Positions 25,342-32,959 of a stretch of DNA of 64,000 nucleotides are shown piece after piece. Location: assembly GCF_014650695.1 (NCBI RefSeq), contig NZ_BMVL01000012.1, forward strand, positions 155,999 through 219,998, given 5' to 3'. The notes under the pieces were generated by a model. The model was not told the DNA's origin, made no database searches, and worked only from the letters and a program-made list of their open reading frames with translations. The number at the start of each line of letters is the position of its first letter. Position 1 is the stretch's first letter. Source of the DNA: Streptomyces avidinii. GTDB lineage: Bacteria; Actinomycetota; Actinomycetes; Streptomycetales; Streptomycetaceae. The translations under genes and the position numbers were made by a program.

Positions 25342-25497
25342 GCGCAGCTCCATGCCTGAGACCGTGGTGCGACCGTGTTGCGATGCGACCGCGGTGCGGG
25401 ACCGTTCGTGCGGGACCGGGAATGCGGGTCGTAGGCCACAGCATGCAGCATCGACCCGGTGATGTGCAGGGCCGGGTTGCCCGGAAGCGGGCAGAGC

Positions 25498-25533
25498 TCG
25501 GCCCCGCACGCCGTCAGGGGTGTGCGGGGCCGA
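25498..25533 (-). terminator. Terminator downstream of metQ
   Basis: A 12-bp perfect stem, TCGGCCCCGCAC / GTGCGGGGCCGA, with a 12-base loop, 45 bases after the metQ stop on the minus strand. Confidence 0.75.
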
Positions 25534-25577
25534 TATGCATGACCGGTCGAGCCGGAACCGGCTCAGGAGTGCCTGGT

Positions 25578-26441
25578 TCAGGAGGCGGGGGTGCCGAAGG
25601 CCGGGATGACCGAGCCCTGGTACTTCTCCTCGATGAACTTCTTGACCTCGTCGGAGTTCAGGAGCTTGGCCAGCTTCTGGATCCGCGGGTCGTTCTGGCT
25701 TCCGTCCTTGACCGCGAGGAAGTTGGCGTAGGGGTTGCCCTCGGCCTTCTCCAGGATCAGCGCGTCCTTGGCGGGCGACAGCTTGGCCTCCAGTGCGTAG
25801 TTGCCGTTGATGATCGCGGCGTCCACGTCGTTCAGGGCGCGCGGGACCGTGGCGGCCTCCAGCTCCTTGAACTCCAGGCCCTTCTTGTCGGTGATGTCGG
25901 ACAGCTTGGCGCTGGTGCCGACACCCTCCTTGAGGGTGATCAGGTTGTTGGCGGCGAGCAGCTGGAGCGCGCGGCCCTCGTTGGTGGTGTCGTTGGGGAC
26001 GGCGATGGTCTGGCCGGCCTTGATGTCACCGATGGCCTTGATCTTCTTGGAGTAGAGGCCGAGGGGCTCCAGGTGCACGTTCACGACGGGCACGACGTGC
26101 GTGTTGTTCTTCTTGTTGAAGTCGTCGAGGTACGGCTTGTGCTGGAAGTAGTTGCCGGCGACCTGGCCCTGCTCGGTGGCGGTGTTCGGCAGGACGTAGT
26201 CCGTGAACTCCTTGACCTCCAGCGCGAGGCCTTCCTTGGCCGCGAGCTTGTCCTTGACGAAGTTCAGGATGTCGGCGTGCGGGCTCGGGGAGGCCGCTAT
26301 GACGAGGGGCTTGCTCTCGTCGGTCTTTCCGCCGTCCGTCTTGGCCGAGGACGGGTCCGAGGAGCTGCCGCAGGCGGTGAGGCCGAGGGCGAGCGCGGTG
26401 GCCGAGGCGGCGAGGGCGGTGAGCTTGATGTTCTTACGCAC
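25578..26441 (-). CDS. metQ: Methionine ABC transporter substrate-binding lipoprotein (NlpA family)
   Basis: A 287-aa lipoprotein that captures methionine outside the membrane for the MetNI importer. The start is GTG 26441 (VRKNIKLTALAAS); the signal ends in the lipobox LTAC with the lipidated cysteine at C24. The mature part has the NlpA signatures PHADILNFV, FTDYVLPNTATEQGQVAGNYFQHKPYL and the NDTTNEGRALQLL and AIINGNYA segments lining the ligand site. It is the third gene of metN-metI-metQ, 92 bases after metI. A terminator hairpin follows. The NlpA family includes D- and L-methionine binders; the metNI context supports methionine. Confidence 0.95.
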   Translation of the reverse strand: MRKNIKLTALAASATALALGLTACGSSSDPSSAKTDGGKTDESKPLVIAASPSPHADILNFVKDKLAAKEGLALEVKEFTDYVLPNTATEQGQVAGNYFQHKPYLDDFNKKNNTHVVPVVNVHLEPLGLYSKKIKAIGDIKAGQTIAVPNDTTNEGRALQLLAANNLITLKEGVGTSAKLSDITDKKGLEFKELEAATVPRALNDVDAAIINGNYALEAKLSPAKDALILEKAEGNPYANFLAVKDGSQNDPRIQKLAKLLNSDEVKKFIEEKYQGSVIPAFGTPAS

Positions 26442-26533
26442 GAAGAGTGCCTTTCTTGCTGAACAAGTACTGATGACTTGCTGGTGGTGGCCCAAGCACG
26501 ACAAGTGCGGGCTCTCTGGGGGGGGAAGTCTTT

Positions 26534-27202
26534 TCAGGCGGTCCGGCCGCGGCGGGCGAGGAGTCGGACCACGCCGTCGCCGAGCAGCTGGATCACCGTG
26601 ACGAGGACGATCAGGACCACGACGGTGGCGACCATGAAGCCGGTCTCGAAGCGCTGGAAGCCGTAGGTGATGGCCTTGGAGCCGAGTCCTTCGCCGCCGA
26701 CGGCGCCGGCCATGGCCGAGTAGCCGACGAGGGTGATGACGGTGGTGGTGACACCGGCGACCAGCGAGGGCAGGGCTTGCGGGAGGAGCACCTTGCCGAC
26801 CAGGGTCGGGATGCCGCCGCCCATGGACTCGACGGCCTCGATCAGGCCGTGGTCCACCTCGCGGACGGCCGTCTCGACGAGCCGCGCGAAGAAGGGGAGG
26901 GCGCCGATGGCCAGCGGGACGATCATGGCGGTGGGGCCGATGAACGTGCCGACGACCGCGGTGGTGACCGGGATCAGGAAGATCAGCAGGATGATGAACG
27001 GCAGCGACCGGCCTATGTTCACGATCACGCCGAGGACCTTGTTGAGCGGCTGGTTCTGCAGCAGGCCGCCCTTGTCGGTGAGGACCAGCAGGATGCCGAT
27101 GGGCAGGCCGCCGAGCACGGTCACCAGGGTGGACCACAGCACCATGTAGAGGGTGTCGTAGGTGCCCTGGGTGAGCAGGGGCTGCATTTCGGACCAGGTC
27201 AC
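26534..27202 (-). CDS. metI: Methionine ABC transporter permease
   Basis: A 222-aa inner-membrane permease with five hydrophobic segments and the EAA-like cytoplasmic loop (AVESMGGGIPTLVGKVLLPQALP, residues about 120-142) that docks on the ATPase. MetI proteins of this length and profile form the translocation dimer of the D/L-methionine importer. GTG 27202 overlaps the metN stop by four bases (GTGA), so the permease is translationally coupled to the ATPase. The C-terminal basic tail (RLLARRGRTA) stays in the cytosol. Confidence 0.95.
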   Translation of the reverse strand: MTWSEMQPLLTQGTYDTLYMVLWSTLVTVLGGLPIGILLVLTDKGGLLQNQPLNKVLGVIVNIGRSLPFIILLIFLIPVTTAVVGTFIGPTAMIVPLAIGALPFFARLVETAVREVDHGLIEAVESMGGGIPTLVGKVLLPQALPSLVAGVTTTVITLVGYSAMAGAVGGEGLGSKAITYGFQRFETGFMVATVVVLIVLVTVIQLLGDGVVRLLARRGRTA

Positions 27203-28254
27203 TTGGCACCATCCTTGACCAGCGCGGCGAATTCGGTGTCGGCGTCTGCGGCGCTCTCGACGATGTCGACCTGGAGGCCCTGCTCGCGCAGGAAGCCGAC
27301 GGGCACGACGTTGTCCTCGTAGCCACCGGGCAGTTCGATGCGCATGCGGCCGATCTGCCGGCCCGCGACGGTGTCCATCGCGGCGCCGAGGATCGAGATG
27401 TCGATGTTGTACGTGCGCGAGAGCTGCGAGATGACCGGCCGGACGGCCGCTTCGCCGTGGAAGGTGACGTCGACGACCGTGTGGTCGGGGCCGGTGGCGG
27501 TACCGGTGACCGGGAAGAGTTCACCGGCGAGCTCGGAGCCGGGGGTGGCGAGCAGCTCGGCGACGGTGCCGGACTCGATGACCCGGCCGTTCTTCATCAG
27601 GGCGGCCGAGTCGCAGACCGACTTGACCACGTCCATCTCGTGCGTGATGAGCAGCACGGTGAGGCCGAGCTGCTGGTTGAGGTCGCGCAGCAGCTGGAGG
27701 ATGGAGCGGGTGGTCTCGGGGTCCAGGGCGCTGGTGGCCTCGTCGGAGAGCAGCACCTTGGGGTCGCCGGCCAGGGCGCGGGCGATGCCGACGCGCTGCT
27801 TCTGGCCGCCGGAGAGCTGGGTCGGGTAGGCCTTGGCCTTGTCGGCGAGGCCGACCAGGTCGAGGAGTTCGAGGGCCTTGCGGGAGCGCTCGCGGCCGGA
27901 GACGCCGAGGATCTCCAGGGGCAGCTCGACGTTGGCCTGGACGGTCCGCGAGGACAGCAGGTTGAAGTGCTGGAAGACCATGCCGATGCGGCTGCGGGCC
28001 TCGCGCAGTTCCTTGCCCGCACGGCGGCCGCGGCCGGCGAGGGCGGTGAGGTCCACGCCGTCGACGGTCACCGTGCCGGTGGTGGGGCGCTCCAGCAGGT
28101 TGACGCAGCGGATCAGGGAGGACTTGCCCGCGCCGCTCTGGCCGATGACTCCGTATACCTCGCCCTCACGGACGTGGAGATCGACGCCGTCCAGGGCGGT
28201 GACCTCACGGCCACGGGACTGGTAGACCTTCGTGAGGCCCGATGTGGTGATCAC
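27199..28254 (-). CDS. metN: Methionine ABC transporter ATP-binding protein with C-terminal regulatory domain
   Basis: A 351-aa ATPase of the methionine importer. Walker A GQSGAGKS at 38-45, signature LSGGQ at 147-151, Walker B VLLSDEATS at 167-175, then the switch His in LLITHEMDV. Residues about 260-345 form the NIL domain (FHGEAAVRPVISQLSRTY...), which in the E. coli protein binds methionine and inhibits transport at high internal methionine; its presence predicts trans-inhibition. GTG 28254 (VITTSGLTKVY) is the family-typical start; an in-frame TTG at 28308 would add 18 residues. A Cys/Met-rich upstream ORF lies about 200 bases before the start and may control the operon. Confidence 0.95.
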   Translation of the reverse strand: MITTSGLTKVYQSRGREVTALDGVDLHVREGEVYGVIGQSGAGKSSLIRCVNLLERPTTGTVTVDGVDLTALAGRGRRAGKELREARSRIGMVFQHFNLLSSRTVQANVELPLEILGVSGRERSRKALELLDLVGLADKAKAYPTQLSGGQKQRVGIARALAGDPKVLLSDEATSALDPETTRSILQLLRDLNQQLGLTVLLITHEMDVVKSVCDSAALMKNGRVIESGTVAELLATPGSELAGELFPVTGTATGPDHTVVDVTFHGEAAVRPVISQLSRTYNIDISILGAAMDTVAGRQIGRMRIELPGGYEDNVVPVGFLREQGLQVDIVESAADADTEFAALVKDGAK

Positions 28255-28809
28255 AGGATTTCCGTCGCTGTCGAGTGCGCGGCGCAGCGGGGTGCCGGCA
28301 CGGGGCAAACAATCTGGGACGCGATACGGGACGAACCGTCAGAAAACGATGGCATCGACACGTGCGCGGGGCAGGAACGAGCCGTGCTGTTCATCAGGTG
28401 ACGAGGCACTGGCGCGACTGGTCTCGCTTCGGGGCGCGAGGCTCAGGAAGGGGCCCTCAGAAGGCGCACATTCGACACATACAACGAGCACCGGGCGTCA
28501 TCGTCGCCTCGGTCGCAAGGGTGCGGCTGCTCGTCGTGGTCATGGGCCCCAGTAAACCAGACGCATCCCCTGACCGATCAACGCTGTCCGGATAGCGGAC
28601 GCAATTCGACCGCATACCGGACTCCACGACCACGGCCGACCCTCCGGCGAACAGCCGCTCCGCCGTCGCTGACCTGCACCGACGTCCGCTCCCGCGCCCG
28701 CACGGCCACCGCCGTCAGGGGCGCGGCCACCGGGTCCCCTGTGGTCAAGACCACGGCCGGACACAGGGGTGCGCGCTTCGGGTCTTTCGGCCCGTAATAC
28801 CCTCGCTGC
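28255..28809. other. 555-base divergent region between metN and a membrane-protein gene
   Basis: The metN-proximal half is the probable operon leader; it contains the short Cys/Met ORF (28457-28543), a CTCGC...GCGAG hairpin at 28423-28440 just after that ORF, and a weak CGAT-GCC-ATCG hairpin followed by TTTT nearer metN. The right half contains the start region of the 122-aa membrane protein, with TAATAC at 28795-28800 only nine bases before its ATG, suggesting a leaderless transcript. No SAM riboswitch fold was recognised. Confidence 0.5.
28457..28543 (-). CDS. Cys/Met-rich leader peptide upstream of metNIQ (candidate attenuator ORF)
   Basis: A 28-codon frame from ATG 28543, or 14 codons from the internal ATG 28501 that has GAGG five bases upstream. 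The last nine sense codons read Arg-Cys-Met-Cys-Arg-Met-Cys-Ala-Phe followed by TGA: three Cys and two Met within six codons in a genome where both are rare. Such clusters are the hallmark of ribosome-mediated attenuation, and Cys-rich upstream ORFs controlling sulfur genes are known in mycobacteria. A small hairpin follows the stop. The reader would be a ribosome stalling when charged tRNA-Cys or tRNA-Met is scarce, raising transporter synthesis. The peptide and mechanism are inferred from sequence alone. Confidence 0.55.
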   Translation of the reverse strand: MTTTSSRTLATEATMTPGARCMCRMCAF

Positions 28810-29178
28810 ATGCTCGACGCCCTGACGGTCGCCATCGGCGTGGCCGCACTCGCCCTCGCCGCCTGGTGCGGCCACGCCGCATGGCGGGACCAGCCGACCA
28901 AGGACTGGCACTTCATCGGTATGGCCGTCGTGACCGTGCTGGTCCTGGCACAGCTGGTGATCGGCCTGGTGAAGCTGGCCCAGGGCGAGAAGCCCGACGA
29001 GGGCACGGTGATCTTCGTGGCCTACCTGGTGGGCGCGTTCGCCGCGGTACCGGCCGCGGGCATGCTCTCGCTGACCGAGCGGACCAAATGGGGATCGGTG
29101 ACGGTGGCCGCCGGCGCCGTCGTGCTCGCCGTCCTCGAAGTACGGCTCTACGACATCTGGGGAACCACCGGTGCCTGA
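28810..29178 (+). CDS. Four-helix membrane protein, unknown function (first of a pair)
   Basis: A 122-aa protein consisting mainly of four hydrophobic segments (about 2-22, 36-56, 66-86 and 94-112) with a conserved-looking charged loop between helices 1 and 2 (WRDQPTKDWHFIG). No signature motif is present. ATG 28810 lies nine bases after TAATAC, so its mRNA may be leaderless. Its stop overlaps the start of the next gene by eight bases, implying coupled synthesis of the two membrane proteins. Confidence 0.78.
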   Translation: MLDALTVAIGVAALALAAWCGHAAWRDQPTKDWHFIGMAVVTVLVLAQLVIGLVKLAQGEKPDEGTVIFVAYLVGAFAAVPAAGMLSLTERTKWGSVTVAAGAVVLAVLEVRLYDIWGTTGA

Positions 29179-29617
29179 CGCTGACACGACGACCGACGTG
29201 ACGGGTGCCGCGCCCGACGGCCGCAAGCGACTCGTCTCCGGGCCCGGGCTGCTGCTGGTGTGGCTGTACGGGGTGATGGTGGTGGGCGCGGTCTCCCGGT
29301 CCGCCTACCAGATCTCCACCGAGTTCGACCGGGCGCCGCTGGCGTACTCCCTGTCCGCCGTGGCCGCGCTGGCCTACGCGTTCATCACGTACTCACTGGT
29401 CCGCGGCGGGGAGACGGCCCGCAGGGCGGCGCTGGTCTGCTGCGCCGCCGAGCTCGCCGGTGTGCTGGCCGTGGGGACCTGGACGGTGCTGCGGCCCGAG
29501 GCCTTCCCCGACACGACCGTGTGGTCCCAGTTCGGTATGGGCTACCTGTTCATCCCGGTGATCCTGCCGATCACCGGGATGCTCTGGCTGCGCAGGCGCC
29601 GGACGCCGGACGCCTGA
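29171..29617 (+). CDS. Four-helix membrane protein, unknown function (second of a pair)
   Basis: A 148-aa membrane protein starting with GTG 29171 inside the end of the preceding gene. After a polar N-terminus of about 25 residues it has four hydrophobic segments (about 28-45, 57-75, 85-105 and 117-138) and a basic C-terminal end (RRRRTPDA). The overlap and similar size suggest that the two proteins form a complex, but no family is recognised. Confidence 0.78.
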   Translation: MPDADTTTDVTGAAPDGRKRLVSGPGLLLVWLYGVMVVGAVSRSAYQISTEFDRAPLAYSLSAVAALAYAFITYSLVRGGETARRAALVCCAAELAGVLAVGTWTVLRPEAFPDTTVWSQFGMGYLFIPVILPITGMLWLRRRRTPDA

Positions 29618-29645
29618 AAGCAGGGGGCGGTGCGGGCGGTGCGCG

Positions 29646-30152
29646 CTACGCGCTGACCGTGAAATCGGTCGGGTCCTTGGCTTCCTTCTCCAGGATCACC
29701 AGCTGAACGCCGTCGGAGGCCGTGCGGCCGCCGACCTGGACGTAGCCGGCCTTGCGGTAGAGGCGCAGGTTGGACTCGCTCTTGTGCCCGGTGTGCAGGC
29801 GGAAGCGGTTGGTGGTGCCGGGGCCCGCCAGGGCCTCTTCCACCGCGCGCAGCAGACGCGCTCCGAGACCGTGACCCTGCAGCCGCGGATGCACGCAGAG
29901 CTTGGCGATCTTGGCGATGCCGTCCTCGTCGACGTTGCCGCGCACGGTTCCGACGATCTCGTCGCCGAGCCGGGCCACCAGGACGGTGTCGGTCGCCAGT
30001 TCCCCCTTGAGGGAGTCCAGGGACTGGGTGAGGGGCTGGATGAGGTAGTTGCCGTACAGCTCGGCCTCACGCTGGAAGGCCAGGTACTGCAGTTTGAAGA
30101 TCTGCTCCGCGTCCTCGGCGGCTGCCGCCGAAATGGTCACGCTCATGCCCAT
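29646..30152 (-). CDS. GNAT family N-acetyltransferase
   Basis: A 168-aa acetyltransferase of unknown substrate. The acetyl-CoA motif is IAKLCVHPRLQGHGLGARLL, with the QGHGLG loop, and the C-terminal SNLRLYRKAGYVQVG is the usual alpha4-beta6 segment. ATG 30152 has GGAGG nine bases upstream; a second ATG two codons later is possible. It is 37 bases downstream of the sigma-factor gene on the same strand, so the two may share a transcript. Confidence 0.87.
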   Translation of the reverse strand: MGMSVTISAAAAEDAEQIFKLQYLAFQREAELYGNYLIQPLTQSLDSLKGELATDTVLVARLGDEIVGTVRGNVDEDGIAKIAKLCVHPRLQGHGLGARLLRAVEEALAGPGTTNRFRLHTGHKSESNLRLYRKAGYVQVGGRTASDGVQLVILEKEAKDPTDFTVSA

Positions 30153-30189
30153 GTGCGCATGCCTCCAGCTCACCTGGTAGCCCGTTGGT

Positions 30190-30774
30190 CTACCGCTCCT
30201 TTCCCCGCAGGCCAGGAGCCGCAACCTCTGCAGCCAGCATTCTGCGCAGACATCCCAGGCAACGGGAACGGACGGGCCCCAAACTTCCTTGTGAGATACC
30301 CAACTCTCCTGCGATTTCACGGTAAGTGAGGTCTCTGGGCGAAAGAAGTGCCTTCATCAGCTCCGGACAGCGTCCGGGCAACCGGGCGACCGCCGATCGG
30401 AGTGCCCGGTTCTCCTCGCCGTGCATGAGGGCGTCCTCCGGTTCGGCCCCGGCAGCCGTCCCGGCCGGTGGACCGCCGTCCGCGGAATGCCGGCGGTGGC
30501 TGTCCACGGAGTGACGACCGTGGTCGTACGGAACCTCCCGGCGGGCCCGCCGCCGGGCGAGGCGCGCCTCCGCCCGGACCGCCCTGCGCAGCCAGCGCGC
30601 CGGCTCCGCGGGCTCGGCCGGGTCCGGGGCGCGGCGGCCGCTCTCCAGCAGCCTGACCCAGACGGCTTGTTCCAGGTCGGCGGCGTCCACTCCGGCGCCC
30701 GGGGCCTCCGCGGCCGCCTCGGCGGAGAGCAGCGGGCCGAGCTTGTCGAGGAATTCAGCCTTCAGCAGGTCCAT
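30190..30774 (-). CDS. ECF-like RNA polymerase sigma factor (divergent)
   Basis: A 194-aa protein with a sigma-70 region 4 helix-turn-helix near the C-terminus (SPRDLTYREIAGELGISQGSLG, about residues 148-168) preceded by a region-2-like helical part (LEQAVWVRLLESGRR ... WLRRAVRAEARLARRRARRE). Region 2 is short and poorly conserved, and the linker is rich in His, Asp and Arg (HGRHSVDSHRRHSADGG). The extreme C-terminus carries two close cysteines (SRCLGCLRR). No anti-sigma gene is adjacent; upstream is the Tat-exported GDPD gene and downstream the GNAT. An ECF sigma function is likely, but a DNA-binding-only role is possible. Confidence 0.75.
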   Translation of the reverse strand: MDLLKAEFLDKLGPLLSAEAAAEAPGAGVDAADLEQAVWVRLLESGRRAPDPAEPAEPARWLRRAVRAEARLARRRARREVPYDHGRHSVDSHRRHSADGGPPAGTAAGAEPEDALMHGEENRALRSAVARLPGRCPELMKALLSPRDLTYREIAGELGISQGSLGPVRSRCLGCLRRMLAAEVAAPGLRGKER

Positions 30775-30784
30775 GCCGGGCGGG

Positions 30785-30833
30785 ACGAGTGGGCCGGGCC
30801 CGGCGGTTTCCCCGCCGGGCCCGGCCCACTCGT
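30785..30833 (-). terminator. Strong terminator between the GDPD and sigma-factor genes
   Basis: A 22-bp perfect inverted repeat with a five-base TTTCC-type loop, one of the longest hairpins in the window, starting 15 bases after the GDPD stop on the minus strand. Confidence 0.85.
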
Positions 30834-30847
30834 ACGGGAAGCGGCGC

Positions 30848-32023
30848 TCAGCGGTTGACGGGGCGTCGGCCCGGCCGGAAGGCCTCCGCCGCGAGCAGTC
30901 CTGTGTCCGGGTTGTCGGTGAAGATCCCGTCGATGCCCTGTTCGAAGTAGGTCCGGAAGGCGGCGAGGGCGTCCCCGTACGCGGTGGGGTCGGTCCCCTT
31001 GCGGTACTCGGCGGGCAGGAAGCTGTTCTCGTTGCGCGCGGTGTAGGGGTGCAGCAGCAGCCCGCGCGCGTGGGCGTCCTTGACCAGGGTGGTCGGGGCG
31101 CCGAGTCCGCCGGCCGCGTCGCGCGGGAGGATCAGGTCCATGGTCGGGCCGATGCCCTGGGCGAAGCCGGCGATCCACTTCAGCCCCTCGGGCTTGACCA
31201 GGTCCGCGACCGTGCGCGGGTCCTTGGCCACCTCGAAGTCCCAGGGGCGGGTGCCCGCCGCGGAGAGCAGGACCACGCGCGGGGCGGAGACCAGCCGGGA
31301 GAGCCGCTGGATGCTGGAGGGCTCGAAGGACTGGAGGAAGACGGCGGCGTTCCGGCCGTCGCGTCCGTAGCGTCGCAGCAGCTCGGCCAGGGGCTCCTCC
31401 AGGCCGAGGCCCAGACCCCGGAAGTAGCTGGGGTGCTTGGTCTCGACGTGCAGCCACACCCGCCTGCCGCGTCGCCGTCCCTCGCGGTCCGCCCAGCGGA
31501 GCACCTCTTCGAAGGTGGGCACGGCCCACTGACCGTCGTAGAGCGTGTTGCGCTGGCGGACGGCGGGAATCCGTTCCTTCGCGCGCAGGGTCCGCAGCTC
31601 GGCCAGGGTGAAGTCCTCGGTGAACCAGCCGGTGACGGAGACCCCGTCGACGGACTTGGTGGTGCGCCGGGAGGCGAACTCGGGGTGATCGGCGACGTCG
31701 GTGGTCCCGCCGATCTCGTTCTCGTGGCGGCAGACCAGCTGGCCGTCCCTGGTCGGGACCAGGTCCTGCTCGACGACGTCGGCGCCCAGGTCGAGCGCGA
31801 GCTGATAGGAGCCGAGGGTGTGCTCCGGCCGGTACCCGCTGGCTCCGCGATGGCCGATGACCGTCGGGTACGGAAGGTCCCGGTAGCCTCCGTCGCCGTG
31901 CCCGTCGCCGTACCCGTCGCCCGCCGCGGAGGCGGATCCCGCCGCGAGTCCGGTGATGCCGGTACCCGCCGCCAGGACGGCTGCCCCCAGGACCGTGCGC
32001 CGCGCTGCCCCACCCTGTGTCAT
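30848..32023 (-). CDS. Tat-exported glycerophosphodiester phosphodiesterase
   Basis: A 391-aa extracellular enzyme that hydrolyses glycerophosphodiesters to glycerol-3-phosphate and an alcohol. A twin-arginine signal (ARRTVLGAAVLAAG at about 7-20) ends near SASAA; a short Gly/Asp/His-rich stretch follows. The TIM-barrel GDPD domain has the catalytic IGHRGASGYRPEHT motif (H58, R59, E67), VVEQDLVPTRDGQLVCRHE with the metal ligands and second catalytic His, and KHPSYF plus FTDNPDT at the barrel end. ATG 32023 has GAGGAG eight bases upstream. It is divergent from plsC and followed by a very strong terminator, so it is probably monocistronic. Phosphate-scavenging is the usual role. Confidence 0.94.
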   Translation of the reverse strand: MTQGGAARRTVLGAAVLAAGTGITGLAAGSASAAGDGYGDGHGDGGYRDLPYPTVIGHRGASGYRPEHTLGSYQLALDLGADVVEQDLVPTRDGQLVCRHENEIGGTTDVADHPEFASRRTTKSVDGVSVTGWFTEDFTLAELRTLRAKERIPAVRQRNTLYDGQWAVPTFEEVLRWADREGRRRGRRVWLHVETKHPSYFRGLGLGLEEPLAELLRRYGRDGRNAAVFLQSFEPSSIQRLSRLVSAPRVVLLSAAGTRPWDFEVAKDPRTVADLVKPEGLKWIAGFAQGIGPTMDLILPRDAAGGLGAPTTLVKDAHARGLLLHPYTARNENSFLPAEYRKGTDPTAYGDALAAFRTYFEQGIDGIFTDNPDTGLLAAEAFRPGRRPVNR

Positions 32024-32275
32024 GAGTGCCACTCCTCGTCGTGATCGCCGTGTCGCGGCCCGCGATCGGCGTGCCGATGGTAGGCAAAGGGGAGTGGCCG
32101 ACGGGGGTGCGGCGACGGCACATCCGGGGAACTTGGCGCAAACACGCGTCAACAATGCGTATCCGACACGTGAACCCGATGTGCGCCGGAAGCTGACCCG
32201 CGAGTATCGTCCTCACCTGCGCTACCGCCGCTGGGTGGGTGCGCGAACCGCTTTTCGATGCCGGAGGGCCCCACG

Positions 32276-32947
32276 TTGTTCCGTACGAAGCTCATCAAAG
32301 CCACTGTCGGACCGGTCATGCGCATGATGTTCCGCACCCGCGTGGAGGGCATCGAGAACATCCCCGGCTCCGGACCGGTGATTCTGGCGGGCAACCACCT
32401 CACCTTCATCGACTCCATGATCCTGCCGCTGGTGTGCGACCGCACGGTCCACTTCATCGGCAAGGACGAGTACGTGACCGGCAAGGGGATCAAGGGCCGC
32501 GCCATGGCCTGGTTCTTCACCGGCTCCGGCATGATCCCCGTCGACCGTGACGGTGCGAACGGCGGCGTCGCGGCCCTGATGACCGGTCGCCGCATCCTCG
32601 AAGAGGGCAAGATCTTCGGTATCTACCCCGAGGGCACCCGCTCCCCCGACGGCCGGCTCTACCGCGGCCGCACCGGTATCGCCCGCCTGACCCTGATGAC
32701 CGGCGCCCCCGTGGTGCCGTTCGCGATGATCGGCACCGACAAGCTCCAGCCCGGCGGCGCCGGCATGCCGCGCCCGGGCCGGGTCACCGTCCGCTTCGGC
32801 GAGCCGATGGAGTTCTCCCGCTACGAGGGCATGGACCGCGACCGCTACGTGCTGCGCGCCGTCACCGACTCGGTGATGGCCGAGGTCATGCGCCTCTCGG
32901 GCCAGGAGTACGTCGACATGTACGCGACCAAGGCGAAGGCCGCCTGA
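32276..32947 (+). CDS. 1-acylglycerol-3-phosphate O-acyltransferase (PlsC family)
   Basis: A 223-aa membrane-associated acyltransferase that converts lysophosphatidic acid to phosphatidic acid in phospholipid synthesis. Motif I NHLTFID (H41, D46), motif III FGIYPEGTRSPDG (PEGTRS at 118-123) and the VVPFAMIGTDKL segment are clear. TTG 32276 is preferred because GGAGGG lies seven bases upstream and the protein then begins LFRTKLIKATVG, as in homologues I remember; the in-frame ATG at 32258 has no ribosome binding site and contains the GGAGGG inside its frame. The gene converges with the beta-solenoid membrane protein gene 12 bases away. Confidence 0.93.
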   Translation: MFRTKLIKATVGPVMRMMFRTRVEGIENIPGSGPVILAGNHLTFIDSMILPLVCDRTVHFIGKDEYVTGKGIKGRAMAWFFTGSGMIPVDRDGANGGVAALMTGRRILEEGKIFGIYPEGTRSPDGRLYRGRTGIARLTLMTGAPVVPFAMIGTDKLQPGGAGMPRPGRVTVRFGEPMEFSRYEGMDRDRYVLRAVTDSVMAEVMRLSGQEYVDMYATKAKAA

Positions 32948-32959
32948 GCCGGGCCGCTC

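Noticed and set aside
28255..28560. SAM riboswitch in front of metN
   Set aside because: I looked for the conserved SAM-I/SAM-IV core sequences and stems on the minus strand and could not place them; the short Cys/Met ORF is a better explanation for regulation.
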